Shown: piece after piece, positions 11,343-21,178 of the stretch
Layout: each line of letters opens with the position of its first letter
How positions within the stretch are numbered: the stretch's first letter is position 1
Origin: Nicotiana tabacum
Taxonomy: Eukaryota; Streptophyta; Magnoliopsida; Solanales; Solanaceae
Direction of reading: 5' to 3'
Assembly: GCF_000715075.1 (NCBI RefSeq)
Contig: NC_134085.1
Span: 139,337,560-139,401,559, forward strand
Length of the DNA stretch: 64,000 bases
The notes under the pieces: model-generated
What the model saw: the letters and a program-made list of their open reading frames with translations, nothing else
What the model was told of the DNA's origin: nothing
Databases searched by the model: none
Position numbers and translations under genes: made by a program

Positions 11343-11933
11343 TCCAACTACAAAATTTAATGTCGTTTCTTCCTTACATTTAATGAACACAGTTAACTGA
11401 AAATTCATAATCACAGTAAGCTTATGAATTTCTACGACTATTTTTATGAAATTTACATAATCAAATATATTGAATCAACCACAAACACATTTCAAATTTC
11501 ACACACTAAAAATTTATCAAAAACAGAATCACACAAAATATACTACACTGAATCAACATATAATGCTAATTTTTAAAATTTCACACATACTTCACACGAC
11601 ATTGAACCAACTTACACATAAAGAAAAACGAAAATGCATAAAAAACATATTACCAGTCGCGATTGACAGAAGATGATGGAGAAGATGAAGGAGCAGAAGT
11701 TTAACTAAGACTGCAGTTTCCATTCGAGGAAGATGAAGAAGGGCAGAACACGGAAATAGAAAATAAGGGTTAACCTCTCTCGTCTGAACTTTGAACGAAT
11801 GAAAATAAGGGTTTTCGTCGATTTTGGGATTATACAAGAAATAGAGAAAGGGTAATTGTGTCTTTTCCCCCTTAGTAGTGGCTATTTTTGATAAGCATTT
11901 TAAATAGTGGATAAAAATTAAATACACCCTTAT
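11343..11933. other. Right subterminal region of the MULE
   Basis: AT-rich leader of the minus-strand gene plus subterminal sequence. No ORF with domain support. A purine-rich stretch at 11667-11735 and the block CTTAGTAGTGGCTATTTTTG at 11871-11890 are subterminal copies of the terminal TAGCCACTA motif. Confidence 0.5.
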
Positions 11934-11960
11934 TTAGTGGCTACTACACGCCATTTTCAC
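11934..11960 (-). repeat. MULE right terminal inverted repeat (imperfect)
   Basis: The reverse complement starts GTGAAAATGGCGTGTAGTAG and continues into CCACTAAA. It matches the left end at TAGCCACTAAA and partly outward. Confidence 0.7.
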
Positions 11961-11969
11961 TATGAATTA
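11961..11969. repeat. MULE target-site duplication, right copy
   Basis: TATGAATTA, identical to 1152-1160. Confidence 0.9.
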
Positions 11970-12192
11970 TGGACCAAATATGGAATAGAAGGCAAAATTG
12001 CTCAATTTTACATGTAAATCTAAACCTTTTCCCTTTAAAAAAATTAAATATATCTGAATTTCATTTTATAAGAAAGTAAAATTATTCTATACAGTTAAAT
12101 TGAACTCCGCATACGTAATTCCTCATAACTTAATTGGGACAAACGACATTATAATATAATCTTCAAAATTCACAAGTTCATAAGGGGAAGGG
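11970..12192. other. Intergenic sequence between two elements
   Basis: AT-rich, no ORF or recognisable repeat. It is the continuation of the sequence the MULE entered. Confidence 0.5.
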
Positions 12193-13035
12193 TGTTTGAC
12201 CAAAAAGTATTAGAACCTTTTGACTAAACTAATTAATGATGAGAAGAGGAAAATCTTAGCCAAGTATAATCAACTTTAGATCTAAAGACGTATAGCGAGA
12301 TAATAAATAATAAAAAAAAGAACATTCTAAATTTCTTGATGTTACAATCCTATCTTTGATAGGAAGAAAGAAATATCAGTTTACATCCTTCGGAGGAGGA
12401 AATTGTAAGAGAAAGAGTTGAGAGGAAAAGTTTTACCCCCTTTTTCTGAGAATCCCCCTTCTATATAAAGTTCTTGGAGCTTTACAGTATTCTTTGACCA
12501 ATATACTCTCATGCGACGGTCTTTTCATTGTTATTCAAGTACCGTTTTTACCTGACATACATTGTCGATGATTCGACTGAGGTTGGTCGTGGTGCTTCTT
12601 GCCATTTCGCCACTTAGGCAAGGTCCCAGCTTGGTCGACCACTATGGTTAGATTTTGACCCATACAGTTAGTCCCTCCGTCCTTCGAGGTCGTCCCTTGG
12701 TGGGCTTGGCGGACGGACTTTGTAGATTCGAAGGCTAGGAGAAATCTGACTGTTCATGCCTTGAATGAGGTTTTTAGATCAAGGAAATGGCTCAACGCTT
12801 CAACGATGCCTTTGTTTCGTCGCGTCCATTCGGAGTCGAAACGTTGCATTGATTCAATACGTCATTTGTGGTTACTGCCATTATGAAACACGTTTCCTGG
12901 GAATTGAACAGTTTCATGCCTTATCAGTGCTGATTGGCGACTCTTGACTTTCCCGCTTAGGGAATTTATATCCCTATAAATAGGGAGAAAACACCCATCT
13001 ATTGGCACACTTTCTTGATTTATCAAAAGAATTTT
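12193..13035 (-). repeat. 3' LTR of element R (right boundary approximate)
   Basis: The first about 350 bp align with 18040-18384, including the block GATGTTACAATCCTATCTTT. A TATA-like CCCTATAAATAGGG at about 12970-12983 would fire on the plus strand, toward the antisense gene. The inner boundary is set loosely before the polypyrimidine run starting near 13040. Confidence 0.6.
12968..12984 (+). promoter_or_regulatory. TATA-like element for the antisense gene of R
   Basis: CCCTATAAATAGGGAG lies about 170 bp upstream of the antisense-gene ATG (13153) and is oriented toward it. It suggests the antisense gene is transcribed from inside the element's 3' LTR region. Inferred from consensus and position only. 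Confidence 0.5.
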
Positions 13036-13152
13036 CAAATTTTCTTCTTCCTCGATACTTCAGATTTTTGATTATCTCTTGTTGGTCAGAAATTGGCATC
13101 TTCGTCTTCCCTCTTGCTTCCTTTGTTCATTCATTCTATTCAATTGAGATAA

Positions 13153-15772
13153 ATGGATGGTTCTTCTTCCCACGCTGATGATCTTGCCGTAGTTCCGGCG
13201 CCGAAAAATGATGTTCTTCTTCCCAGAGGAGTAGAAGTAGTAGAAGATGAGGAGGGTCCAATGGCAGCTGAAATATTTCCTCGTCCTGAGAAGCCTTGGA
13301 CCGATTTCAATAGCCCTGCCCGAAAGGAACCGGAACCTGTTTCCTCTGTTATAAATGAGGCGGCGATTGCGGAGCTGAAGGTTAGGTGGGGGATTTCGCA
13401 CCACGTCGAGATGCTGCCAGCGGTGGGAGATGATATTGTACATTTTGACCGCCCAGAATATTGAGCGTTCAATGCATATCCTTTTATTGTCGGGTATACG
13501 CTTCTTCTCCCTTCCTTGGTGGTAGAATTTTTCCGTTTCTACGAGGTGTGTCCGTCTCAACTTTTGTCGTACCTGTATAAACTGTTCCTCATGCTACTCA
13601 AGTTCGCAGAACTTGCCAATTGGGAGATCACTCTGAGACACATGCTCAATATTTTTTCCCCTCAACTCATTCGAGGTACGATGATTCACATGCGCCATCG
13701 AGGGACGAAGAGTCTGGTAGTGAAGATGGACGATAGAGCCAACCATCATTTCTACAAAAAACTATTTTTATGTGCAGACTGATCACTTTGTGGCAGATTC
13801 TGCAGGGTTCCCCGAGAGATGGAACTTCGCACATAAGTTTTTGTATCTTTTGTCGGAATGATAGTTGACCACTTCTCTTTGGGCAGTATTGAACTATTTT
13901 TGCTTTTGAAGCCGCGAGACTACCCCCTGCATGTGTTGATGATATCCGCGAATGGGTGAATGCCATTTTTCCTCATATGGTGGGAGTTCGCGAATGGTCA
14001 TCCTTCTATGAGAAATATGGACGTAAGCCCCTTACTGGTAAGTAGTCTTGCCGTAGTTTCTGTTTTCCACTTTGCAATTTGGCTTTGTTGCTTATATGAT
14101 TTTTATCGTTATTAGGGAGAGTCCAAAGGGCAAGGGTTACTCCACTTGAATTTCATCAGCCGACGTCTTCTGCTCGGCCCGTACCAAGGTCGGTTGTCTA
14201 ACCTACAATAAGGGCTGCTCAAGTTGAATCTACGGCCGTAGCCGTGTGCATGGAAATTTTTCCTTAATCTGGGGCTCCGACTCCTACTACTTGCTCAATG
14301 GGGGAGTCTTCCCGTGCTGAGGATGGGGAAGGACCATTAAAGAGACGATGGGGGGATGATGCTAACCCGTCTACAGAGGTAGAGCCAGTTACCGTGACCA
14401 ACCCGTCAACAGAGACTCGGGCTATTATGATTGACCAACAGACTACTACGATGGGGAATCAGAAACCCGAGGCTACTATTGCTACTTTGGGCGGGCCTTC
14501 ATCTTCCGGACCGGGTCGTGCTTCTTCCTCGGCTATAGAAAGGGGAGAAGGTGTTGTGGTCGATGACTATGAATCTGAATCCGATCTTGATCCTGATGAT
14601 GTCAGGATGTTCGAGGAGGGCCTTACTCGTACGGTGGTACACGCGGGAGGCCTGACCTGTATATTTGAAATACTATCGATGATTAACCTTCTAGGAGATA
14701 CGGAGGACTTGTACCACAGTTTGACCTTTTGTGTTCTGCCGCCGAGTGTGAGGCTCTTCGGGACGTCCATGACGTCAATTTGATGCATAAAGTGGTTGTT
14801 ATGGGCCTGAGGGTAAGTTTTTCCTCTTTTCTTTTGCATTTTTTTTATCTTTGGCGGCCTTAGCCTTTACCAACTCTTTTCATCTTCCAGACGTATATGG
14901 TGGAGATTGAAAGTGCTCGCATGGCTGACACTCTGGCCAAATGTTTTTTGATGATGTTGGAGAAGTACCGGTGCTACCGCAACAAGTACCGTGAGATGCA
15001 TGAACGGCTGAGAGCGAACACCGGTGATCGATCTCTTGGTGAGGAACTAGAGAAGAGGGATCAGGAGCTGATGCAGGCTATTCGCAAGAATAGCGAGCTC
15101 GAGGAGCAATTTCGCGTAAAGGACGAAGAACTTGAATTGGGCAAAGGGGTCGCCGCAGAGTGCGAGCATCTTCAGGCGAAAGAGCGGTCGTTGCTGTCCG
15201 AGTTGGATCTTAATGCCATTAGATTCGAGGTTTTGAGCATCGAGTGGATGGGGAAATTAGCCGAGCTGGAGAGAAAGGTCTCCGAGTTGGAGAGTGTCGA
15301 GAGTGCCTGGGTGTTGGCTTTGGCTAGAGAGGCGGCTTTAGAGGACGCTATACGTGTCCTTCAATCTGAGCAGGAGTCTGAGGGGGCAACGACTACGCTC
15401 AGGAAGGCGAGGCTCAAAGAGCGTATTGGCGACATTGACCAAGAAGATTCAACTTTGGGAGATCGGGTCGCTATTCTTGAGGCCAAAAAGGCACAATTGT
15501 TGGCCCAAGTTGAATCCACCTCCGCCGTTGTTTCTCGCCATTTGCATGAATTCTGGGTTCATGCCGAAGCCCAGCGGGACAAATACAAGAGTTTGTGGGA
15601 AGCGAGCAATGTTTTTGAGGCCGCTTATGAAGGAGCTCGGGCGAAGGCATGGGAAGCTAGTGTTAACTGTGGTTATGATCCCGCAACATCGGAGGCTAGT
15701 GAGGATGTTGATGCTGAGGGGGAGTTTCATATAGATGGCGATGAGGAGGACGGCGGTGATGGCGCCGAGTAA
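13153..15772 (+). pseudogene. Antisense coiled-coil protein of a Tat/Retand element (Transposase_28-type)
   Basis: Three-exon gene opposite to the element's own direction. Exon 1 (13153-14037) starts MDGSSSHADDLAVVP and contains the conserved retroelement domain of Pfam Transposase_28 ('putative gypsy type transposon') type, with stretches WEITLRHMLNIFSP and AGFPERWNFAHK. Intron 1 is 14038-14115 (ACTG|GTAAGT...TTAG). Exon 2 is 14116-14812, intron 2 is 14813-14890, and exon 3 is 14891-15772. Exon 3 encodes 293 residues of long coiled coil (heptads in LEERDQEL-like runs) ending in an acidic tail. Lesions: TGA at 13462-13464, a frame change near 13775, and stops and shifts in exon 2. The role of this protein is unknown in the family; structural or host-interaction functions have been suggested. 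Confidence 0.7.
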
Positions 15773-16369
15773 AAAAGTTGTTCTTCGTTGTTTTTTCTTG
15801 TTTATCGTTGTTTGTGTTGTTGCCTTCTTTTTTATTTTGTACTAGACCGGTTTTAGCCATGTATAATCTGCGGCCATTTGCGCAACTGTTTAAATAAAGG
15901 AGTTTTCATCATTGTAAATCCTTTGTATCTCTCCCCATTTTACTTTATATATCTTTGGCGTAAATTGTCGGATCTTCGTATGGTGGATTCCTGATTTTTC
16001 AGGGAAACCAATTTTAACCGGACTGAGTAGGACTTTATCGTGAGTCCGAATGGAGTCTCATTCGATTCGCCTGTTTGGGGCAGAATCGACTGGTGACTTA
16101 TTGCTTTAAGCAGATTCATCTTTAACTCAAATGAGTCTATATAATTTCGTTGTTCTGGACGAAGTTAGTCTTGACTTGAGTCGTTCGTGTGGGATCAAAC
16201 TGTCGTTGATTCGGGCGAAGTCGCTTTTGTTTACACATCCGAGCGAGGTAGAACTTGGAGTTTGTAGAGAAATCAATTTTTTAATAAGTAGAAGGAAAAA
16301 AGCACGACGACAACCGATAGCTGCAAAGGCATTATTGGTCTCGAATGAGTTCAAATTTTTCCTTTTTGC
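15773..16369. other. Internal non-coding sequence of element R
   Basis: Starts with a T-rich stretch and a possible AATAAA-like end (TTAAATAAAGG near 15890) that could terminate the antisense transcript. No domain-bearing ORF. Confidence 0.5.
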
Positions 16370-17062
16370 GATGGCCCTTGGCCGTAGGGATGTTGTTTTG
16401 AGCTGTCGTCGAAATGTTAACCCATTATATTTTGAGCGAGGTCGAACTCTTTTTTTTGGCGATGGCCCTTGGCCATAGGGGTGTTATTTGGAGCTATCGT
16501 CGAAATGTTAACCCATTATAATTCGAGTGAGGTCAAACTCTTCTTCTTCTTTTTTGGCGATGGTCCTTGGCCGTAGGGGTGTTATTTTGAGCTGTCATTG
16601 AAATGTTCCCCCATTATAATTCGAACAAGGTCAAACTCTTCTTTTTTGGTGATGGCCCTTGGCCGTAGAGGTGTTATTTCGAGCTATCGTCGAAATGTAA
16701 ACCTATTATAATTCGAGCGAGGTCGAACTCTTCTTTTTGGCAATGGCCCTTGGCTGTAGGGGTGTTATTTCGAGCTGTCGTTGAAATGTTAACCCATTAT
16801 ATTTCGAGCGAGGTCGAACTTCTTATTTTTTCGGTGATGGCCCTTTACCGTAGGGGTGTTATTTCGAGCTAGTGTCGAAATGTTAACCCATTATATTTCA
16901 AGCGAGTTCGAACTTCTTCTTTTTTGGCGATGGCCTTTGGCCATAGGGGTGTTATTTAGAGCTGTCATCGAAATTTTAACCCATTATAATTCGAGCGAGG
17001 TCGAACTTCTTCTTTTTTGGCGATGGCCCTTGTCCGTAGAGGTGTTATTTTGAGTTGTCGTC
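16370..17062. repeat. Tandem repeat inside element R (about 90 bp period)
   Basis: Seven to eight diverged units of about 85-95 bp. Each contains GATGGCCCTTGGCCGTAGGG, then GTGTTATTTCGAGCTGTCGT, AATGTTAACCCATTATA and GAGCGAGGTCGAACTC. An amplified tandem repeat in this part of the element is a described feature of the Retand family. Confidence 0.9.
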
Positions 17063-18018
17063 AAAACGTTAACCCGTCGTCAGTGCCAGTTTTTTGGAGA
17101 GTTTTGGGTGTCCTATGGGGGAGTCCCAATTTTGCTTAACTTGTGTGTTTCCTGGGTGAATACCAGTTTACTTAATTTTGTCTATATTGGAGAGTGTGAT
17201 GCCGGAGAGTATAGAACGTTTCTATCTTGCTCATGTTCGTTTTATGCATATATTGGAATTTCCCTGTTTAACCCCTTCATCGTTTGGCCTGGAGAGCTCG
17301 CCGATAGGCGGGACAATGAACTATCCTTTGAACTTGGTGACGTCTCCCTCATTGCCTCGTTCAAAACTTCCCCGAGAGAACCCAATCGGGATAACACCTG
17401 GGTGAGAAGAAGGAGTACGACTTAGGGGACGTCATTTTCCAGAAGTTGAAATGTCTGAGATGGGTGATATTCAAGTTATTTTGTAATAGTTCTGCCACTC
17501 TCCAGTTGGAATGCTTCTTTGCTCGCTTGCCCATAGCGCTTGTGTTCCTGTTTAAGCAAATAACAGAAGGTAAACCAAGATGAGATTTTCCTTAACTCGA
17601 TCAGATGAGTCGATGAACGAGTGTAGCCTTATAACATTGTTCGCTCTGCCTGGCGTTTAAGTGGTTGATGGAATGGTGGTTTGTAGATTCGGCAGCAGTA
17701 TTCAGCTTTCTTTTCTCCCCCTTTTTTGGATGCCCTAGCTCCGTGTGGGTTGGGTTTTCCTTATCTCGCTCGTGGGCCGTCTGATGTGTGGGAGGGGGGA
17801 ATGTCAGAGTAGGCAAGATGTGTCCAATTTTCTATACGATCGCGCAGCAGGTGTCGTCTCATCTTGTGAGCTTTGCGTGGATATTGATTGTAACTTCTGC
17901 TTTCATGTAGCATCAAGATATAGATTAGCACGTGAGGTTTACTTACTATTCTTTCTGGTGGGTGATTATGTTTCACCGGTTTCGGACCTGAAGGTGACTA
18001 GGAAATTTGGCTAAGAAA
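17063..18018. other. Leader-side internal sequence of element R
   Basis: Short open frames only, none with family features. In element orientation this is the 5' leader where gag would start, so the coding region appears to have been lost. Confidence 0.5.
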
Positions 18019-18036
18019 TCTCCACAGACAGCGCCA
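18019..18036 (-). other. Primer-binding site of element R
   Basis: On the minus strand TGGCGCTGTCTGTGGAGA lies three bases inside the 5' LTR. It resembles the TGGCGCCGTCTGTGGGGA type of tRNA primer site used by several plant Ty3 lineages. Confidence 0.7.
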
Positions 18037-18039
18037 AAT

Positions 18040-18384
18040 TGTTTGACCAAAAAGTGTCGAACCTTTTGACTAAACCAATTAATGATGAGAAGAAGAAAAT
18101 CTTAGCCAAGCATAATCAACTTTATATCTAAAAATGTATAGCGAGATAATGAATAAAAAAAGAACATTCTAGATTTCTTGATGTTACAATCCTATCTTTA
18201 ATAGGAAGAACGAAATATCAGTTTACATCCTTCAGAGGAATTGTAAGAGAAAGAGTTGAGAGGAAAAGTCCCACCCCTTTTTCCGAGAATCCCTCTTCTA
18301 TATATAGTTCTCGTAGCTTTACTGTGTTCTTTGACCAACGTACTCTCATGTGACGGTCTTTTCACGCTATTCGAGTATCGTTTT
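18040..18384 (-). repeat. 5' LTR of element R, truncated
   Basis: Matches 12193 onward for about 345 bp, with scattered substitutions and small indels, then stops abruptly where the E1 LTR (TGTCACGACTCG) begins. Confidence 0.8.
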
Positions 18385-19079
18385 TGTCACGACTCGAATT
18401 TTGCACCCTCGAGAGTTGTGATGGCACCTACTCGTGGAAGCTAGGCAAGCCAATTATTAAGGTTCTACTCATTTATCATTCAACCCAAATAGATATAAGC
18501 CAAAAACTAAAGTTACATAGATCATAAATGTGGAAGAGTTATAACATGATCAAATAATCCACTACAAGTCCACCCTCAGATATGGTGTCACAACCTCACG
18601 AACCACTACGAGTTACTAAAAATACATGTCTGAAAAGAAAGTACAATTGTTCTCGAAAAAGAAAAAGAGACAGCAGAAAGCTAAAGCAGGGAAGGGAGAC
18701 TTCGGGCTATGCGGACGCCAATAGATCTACCTTAGTCTTCCTAGACTGAAGGCAACTACCTCAGCTACTCACCGGGTCCGATACTGAAATCTGCACAAAA
18801 GAGTGCAGAGTGTAGTATCAGTACAACCGACCCCGTGTGCTGAGTAAGTGTCGAGCCTAACCTCGGCGATGTAGTGACGAGGCTAGGACACGACAATCAC
18901 ATATACCTGTGCAGATAATTCATATACTGACAAAAACATAATAACAGAAATCAGCAGAATAAGGTGGGAAGGATATGCTGCGGGGAATATCAGATTCTAT
19001 CAATAAGTCAATAAAGAAGCATCAGTACAGGAGCATAATGAACATCATATCTAAAATCAACCAAATAATGGAACGGTAA

Positions 19080-19380
19080 CACGTGCACGACATCACCCTT
19101 TGTGCTTTTACTCTCATCCGCACAATATGAAACAATAGAATGGCACGGTATCACCCTTCGTGCTTTACCTCACATAATCATGGCACAACATCACCCTTTG
19201 TGCATTAATCCTCACAATATTGGCACGACATCACCCTTCGTGCATTAACTCTTAAATCAGGGCACGACATTATCCTTCGTGCATTAACACTCATAATATC
19301 GGTACGACATCACCCTTCATGCATTACACTCATTCACAATATCATGCACGGCATCACCATTCGTGCTTTACACTCTTCCT
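19080..19380. repeat. Tandem repeat in E1 LTR (about 40 bp)
   Basis: Seven or so units built on CACGACATCACCCTTCGTGC followed by a variable TTAAC/TCAC linker. Confidence 0.85.
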
Positions 19381-20329
19381 CAATCATACAATAGAAATAA
19401 TTTGTCCTGGCAAGGGAAACAACAATATCAACAATAATGTCACAACAAGGAAATCAACAATATCAACAATAACATCATGCCAAGGGATTCAACTATAACC
19501 AATCTCGTTTTCAACAATTACTTTACAAGAATGAAACTCAACTTGTGCCAATTCTCAACGATTAACAATTATCACGAAACTTTCATAAGCTTTGTTCAAC
19601 ATTATTAATCATCAAATTGAGCATGATCGATACATATTACCGTTACAAAGTCATGATATAAAACTCACGGGAATGCTTGACTCCAACGTATAGGTACTTG
19701 TCACCATACCTATACGTTGTACTCGATACTAACACATAGTAAATAGACCACAACTCATATTCCCTCAAGCTAAGGTTAGGCCAAACACTTACCTTGATTC
19801 CACAGACAAATTAAGCCTCAACTACCGCTTTACCCCTCGGTTCCACTTCCAGTTCACTTGTATCTAATCACAATTTACTTAATAACATTAATATATTCTA
19901 AATAAACCAATTCTAATGCGTGAAAATAGATTTACCATTATTTTCCCCAAAAAGTCAAAAATTAACCTCGTGCCCGCTTGGTCAAAACCCGAAGTTCGAA
20001 CCAAAACCCAATCACCCATTCACTCACGAACTCAAATATATAATTAGTTTTGAAATTGGACCTCAAATCGAGGTCCAAATGTCCAAAATTTGAAAAACCT
20101 AATTTCTACCCAAAATACTCAATTTTCCATAAAAAACTCTTGATTTCGAAATGAAATCACGTAAAAAGGTGTTATAGATTGAAGAAAATAAGTTATAAAT
20201 TACTTACTAATGATTTGGAGAAGAATCTTTCTTTGTAAAGTCGCCAAGAAAGTTTAGGGATTGAAAGAATTTGAAAAATGGATGAAATCCCATCAAAAAT
20301 CTCACTTATCAGGTGCAGATGTCGCAATT

Positions 20330-20610
20330 GCGACCAATTGCAAACCCTGAGAATTTCTTCTACCTTCGCATTTGCGAAGGAACTGTCGCATTTGTGACAG
20401 ATGGGGATTTCTGAGGGCTTCGCATTTGCGAAGGAACTGTCGCATTTGTGACAGCTGGGGATTTCTGAGGGCTTCGCATTTGCGAAGAAATGCTCGCAAA
20501 TGCAAGCAAGGCTGGCCAGGGCTTATTTCGCAATTGTGATCACCCCCTCGCAATTTCCAAACTATAAGACTTAGCAATTGTGATTCCTGATCTCGCAATT
20601 GCGAGATAAG
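20330..20610. repeat. Repeat of TTCGCATTTGCGAA palindromes in E1 LTR
   Basis: A near-duplicate block (GCATTTGCGAAGGAACTGTC then GCATTTGTGACAG) occurs twice, followed by shorter relatives such as TCGCAATTGCGA. The TCGCA/TGCGA arms recur in the LTR pieces of E2 at 58400-58620. Confidence 0.8.
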
Positions 20611-21178
20611 AGGCCAATACCAAACCTGCAACAATTTTCCTAAGTCCAAATTCACTCTGTAGCCTATCCAAAACTCACCCGAGCCTTCGGGACTCCAAAC
20701 CAATCATGCACGCAAGTCTAAAAATATCATATGGACTTGCTCGTGCAATCAAATCATCAAAATAACATCAACAACTATGAATTAAACATCAAATTCATGA
20801 AATTACCCAAGAACATTGAAATTTCTATTTTCTCAACTATAGGTCCGTTTTATACCAAACCAATTTCGATTCTTACCAAATTTCACAAATTCAACTTAAT
20901 TATTATTTTAAACTTGTATCGGGCTGCGGAACCAATATACGGGCCAGATACCACCAAGAAAATGCATTATTTCATTTCTAAAACAAGAGATAACCTTTCA
21001 GGTCATCACATTCTCCACCTCTAAAATAACCGTTCGTCTTCGAACGGACATAGAATAGTACCTGAGTCGGTAAAAAGATGAGGATAATGGCTCCACATAT
21101 CGGACTCGGACTCCTAGGTAGCTGCCTCAATAGGCTGACCTCTCTACTACACACGAACTGAAGGGAAATTCTTTGATC

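Larger units (their letters stand above)
1161..11960. mobile_element. Mutator-like element with transposase and Ulp1-type genes (10.8 kb)
   Basis: Bounded by a perfect 9-bp duplication (TATGAATTA). The terminal regions are imperfect inverted repeats sharing TAGCCACTAAA close to each end. Inside are a three-coding-exon MURA-like transposase gene on the plus strand and an eleven-exon DUF1985/Ulp1 gene on the minus strand, converging near 6.1 kb. This is the known plan of Ulp1-carrying MULEs (Kaonashi-type in Arabidopsis, CUMULE in melon). Six palindrome arrays fill its non-coding parts. Both genes carry disabling changes, so this copy is probably not autonomous now. It sits about 780 bp upstream of the albumin start codon and could have altered that promoter. 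Confidence 0.9.
12193..18384 (-). mobile_element. Non-autonomous Tat/Retand-like LTR retroelement (R), antisense-ORF bearing
   Basis: Two directly repeated LTR starts (TGTTTGACCAAAAAGT at 12193 and 18040) flank the region. The primer-binding site lies reverse-complemented just left of the right LTR, so the element is on the minus strand with its 5' LTR on the right. No gag or pol reading frame is visible on the minus strand. A plus-strand coiled-coil gene lies next to the 3' LTR, which is where Retand/Tat elements keep their antisense ORF. A tandem repeat occupies 16370-17060. The right LTR is cut at 18384 by chromovirus E1 and does not resume, so the full LTR length and target duplication are lost. 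Confidence 0.75.
18385..21010 (-). repeat. 3' LTR of chromovirus E1
   Basis: Plus-strand ends are TGTCACGACTCG and GGTCATCACA. It is a relative of the solo LTR at 27126-30179 (shared GATGGCACCTACT and CTAGGCAAGCC near the start). Length is about 2.6 kb. It contains two internal tandem arrays. Confidence 0.85.

Noticed and set aside
1161..11960. CRISPR-like array reading of the palindrome blocks
   Set aside because: Eukaryotic context, variable linkers that are themselves repeated, and no cas genes. These are tandem palindromes of a MULE.
13072..13560. Minus-strand 162-codon frame in element R
   Set aside because: Arg-rich shadow of the antisense-gene exon. It lacks gag or pol motifs.
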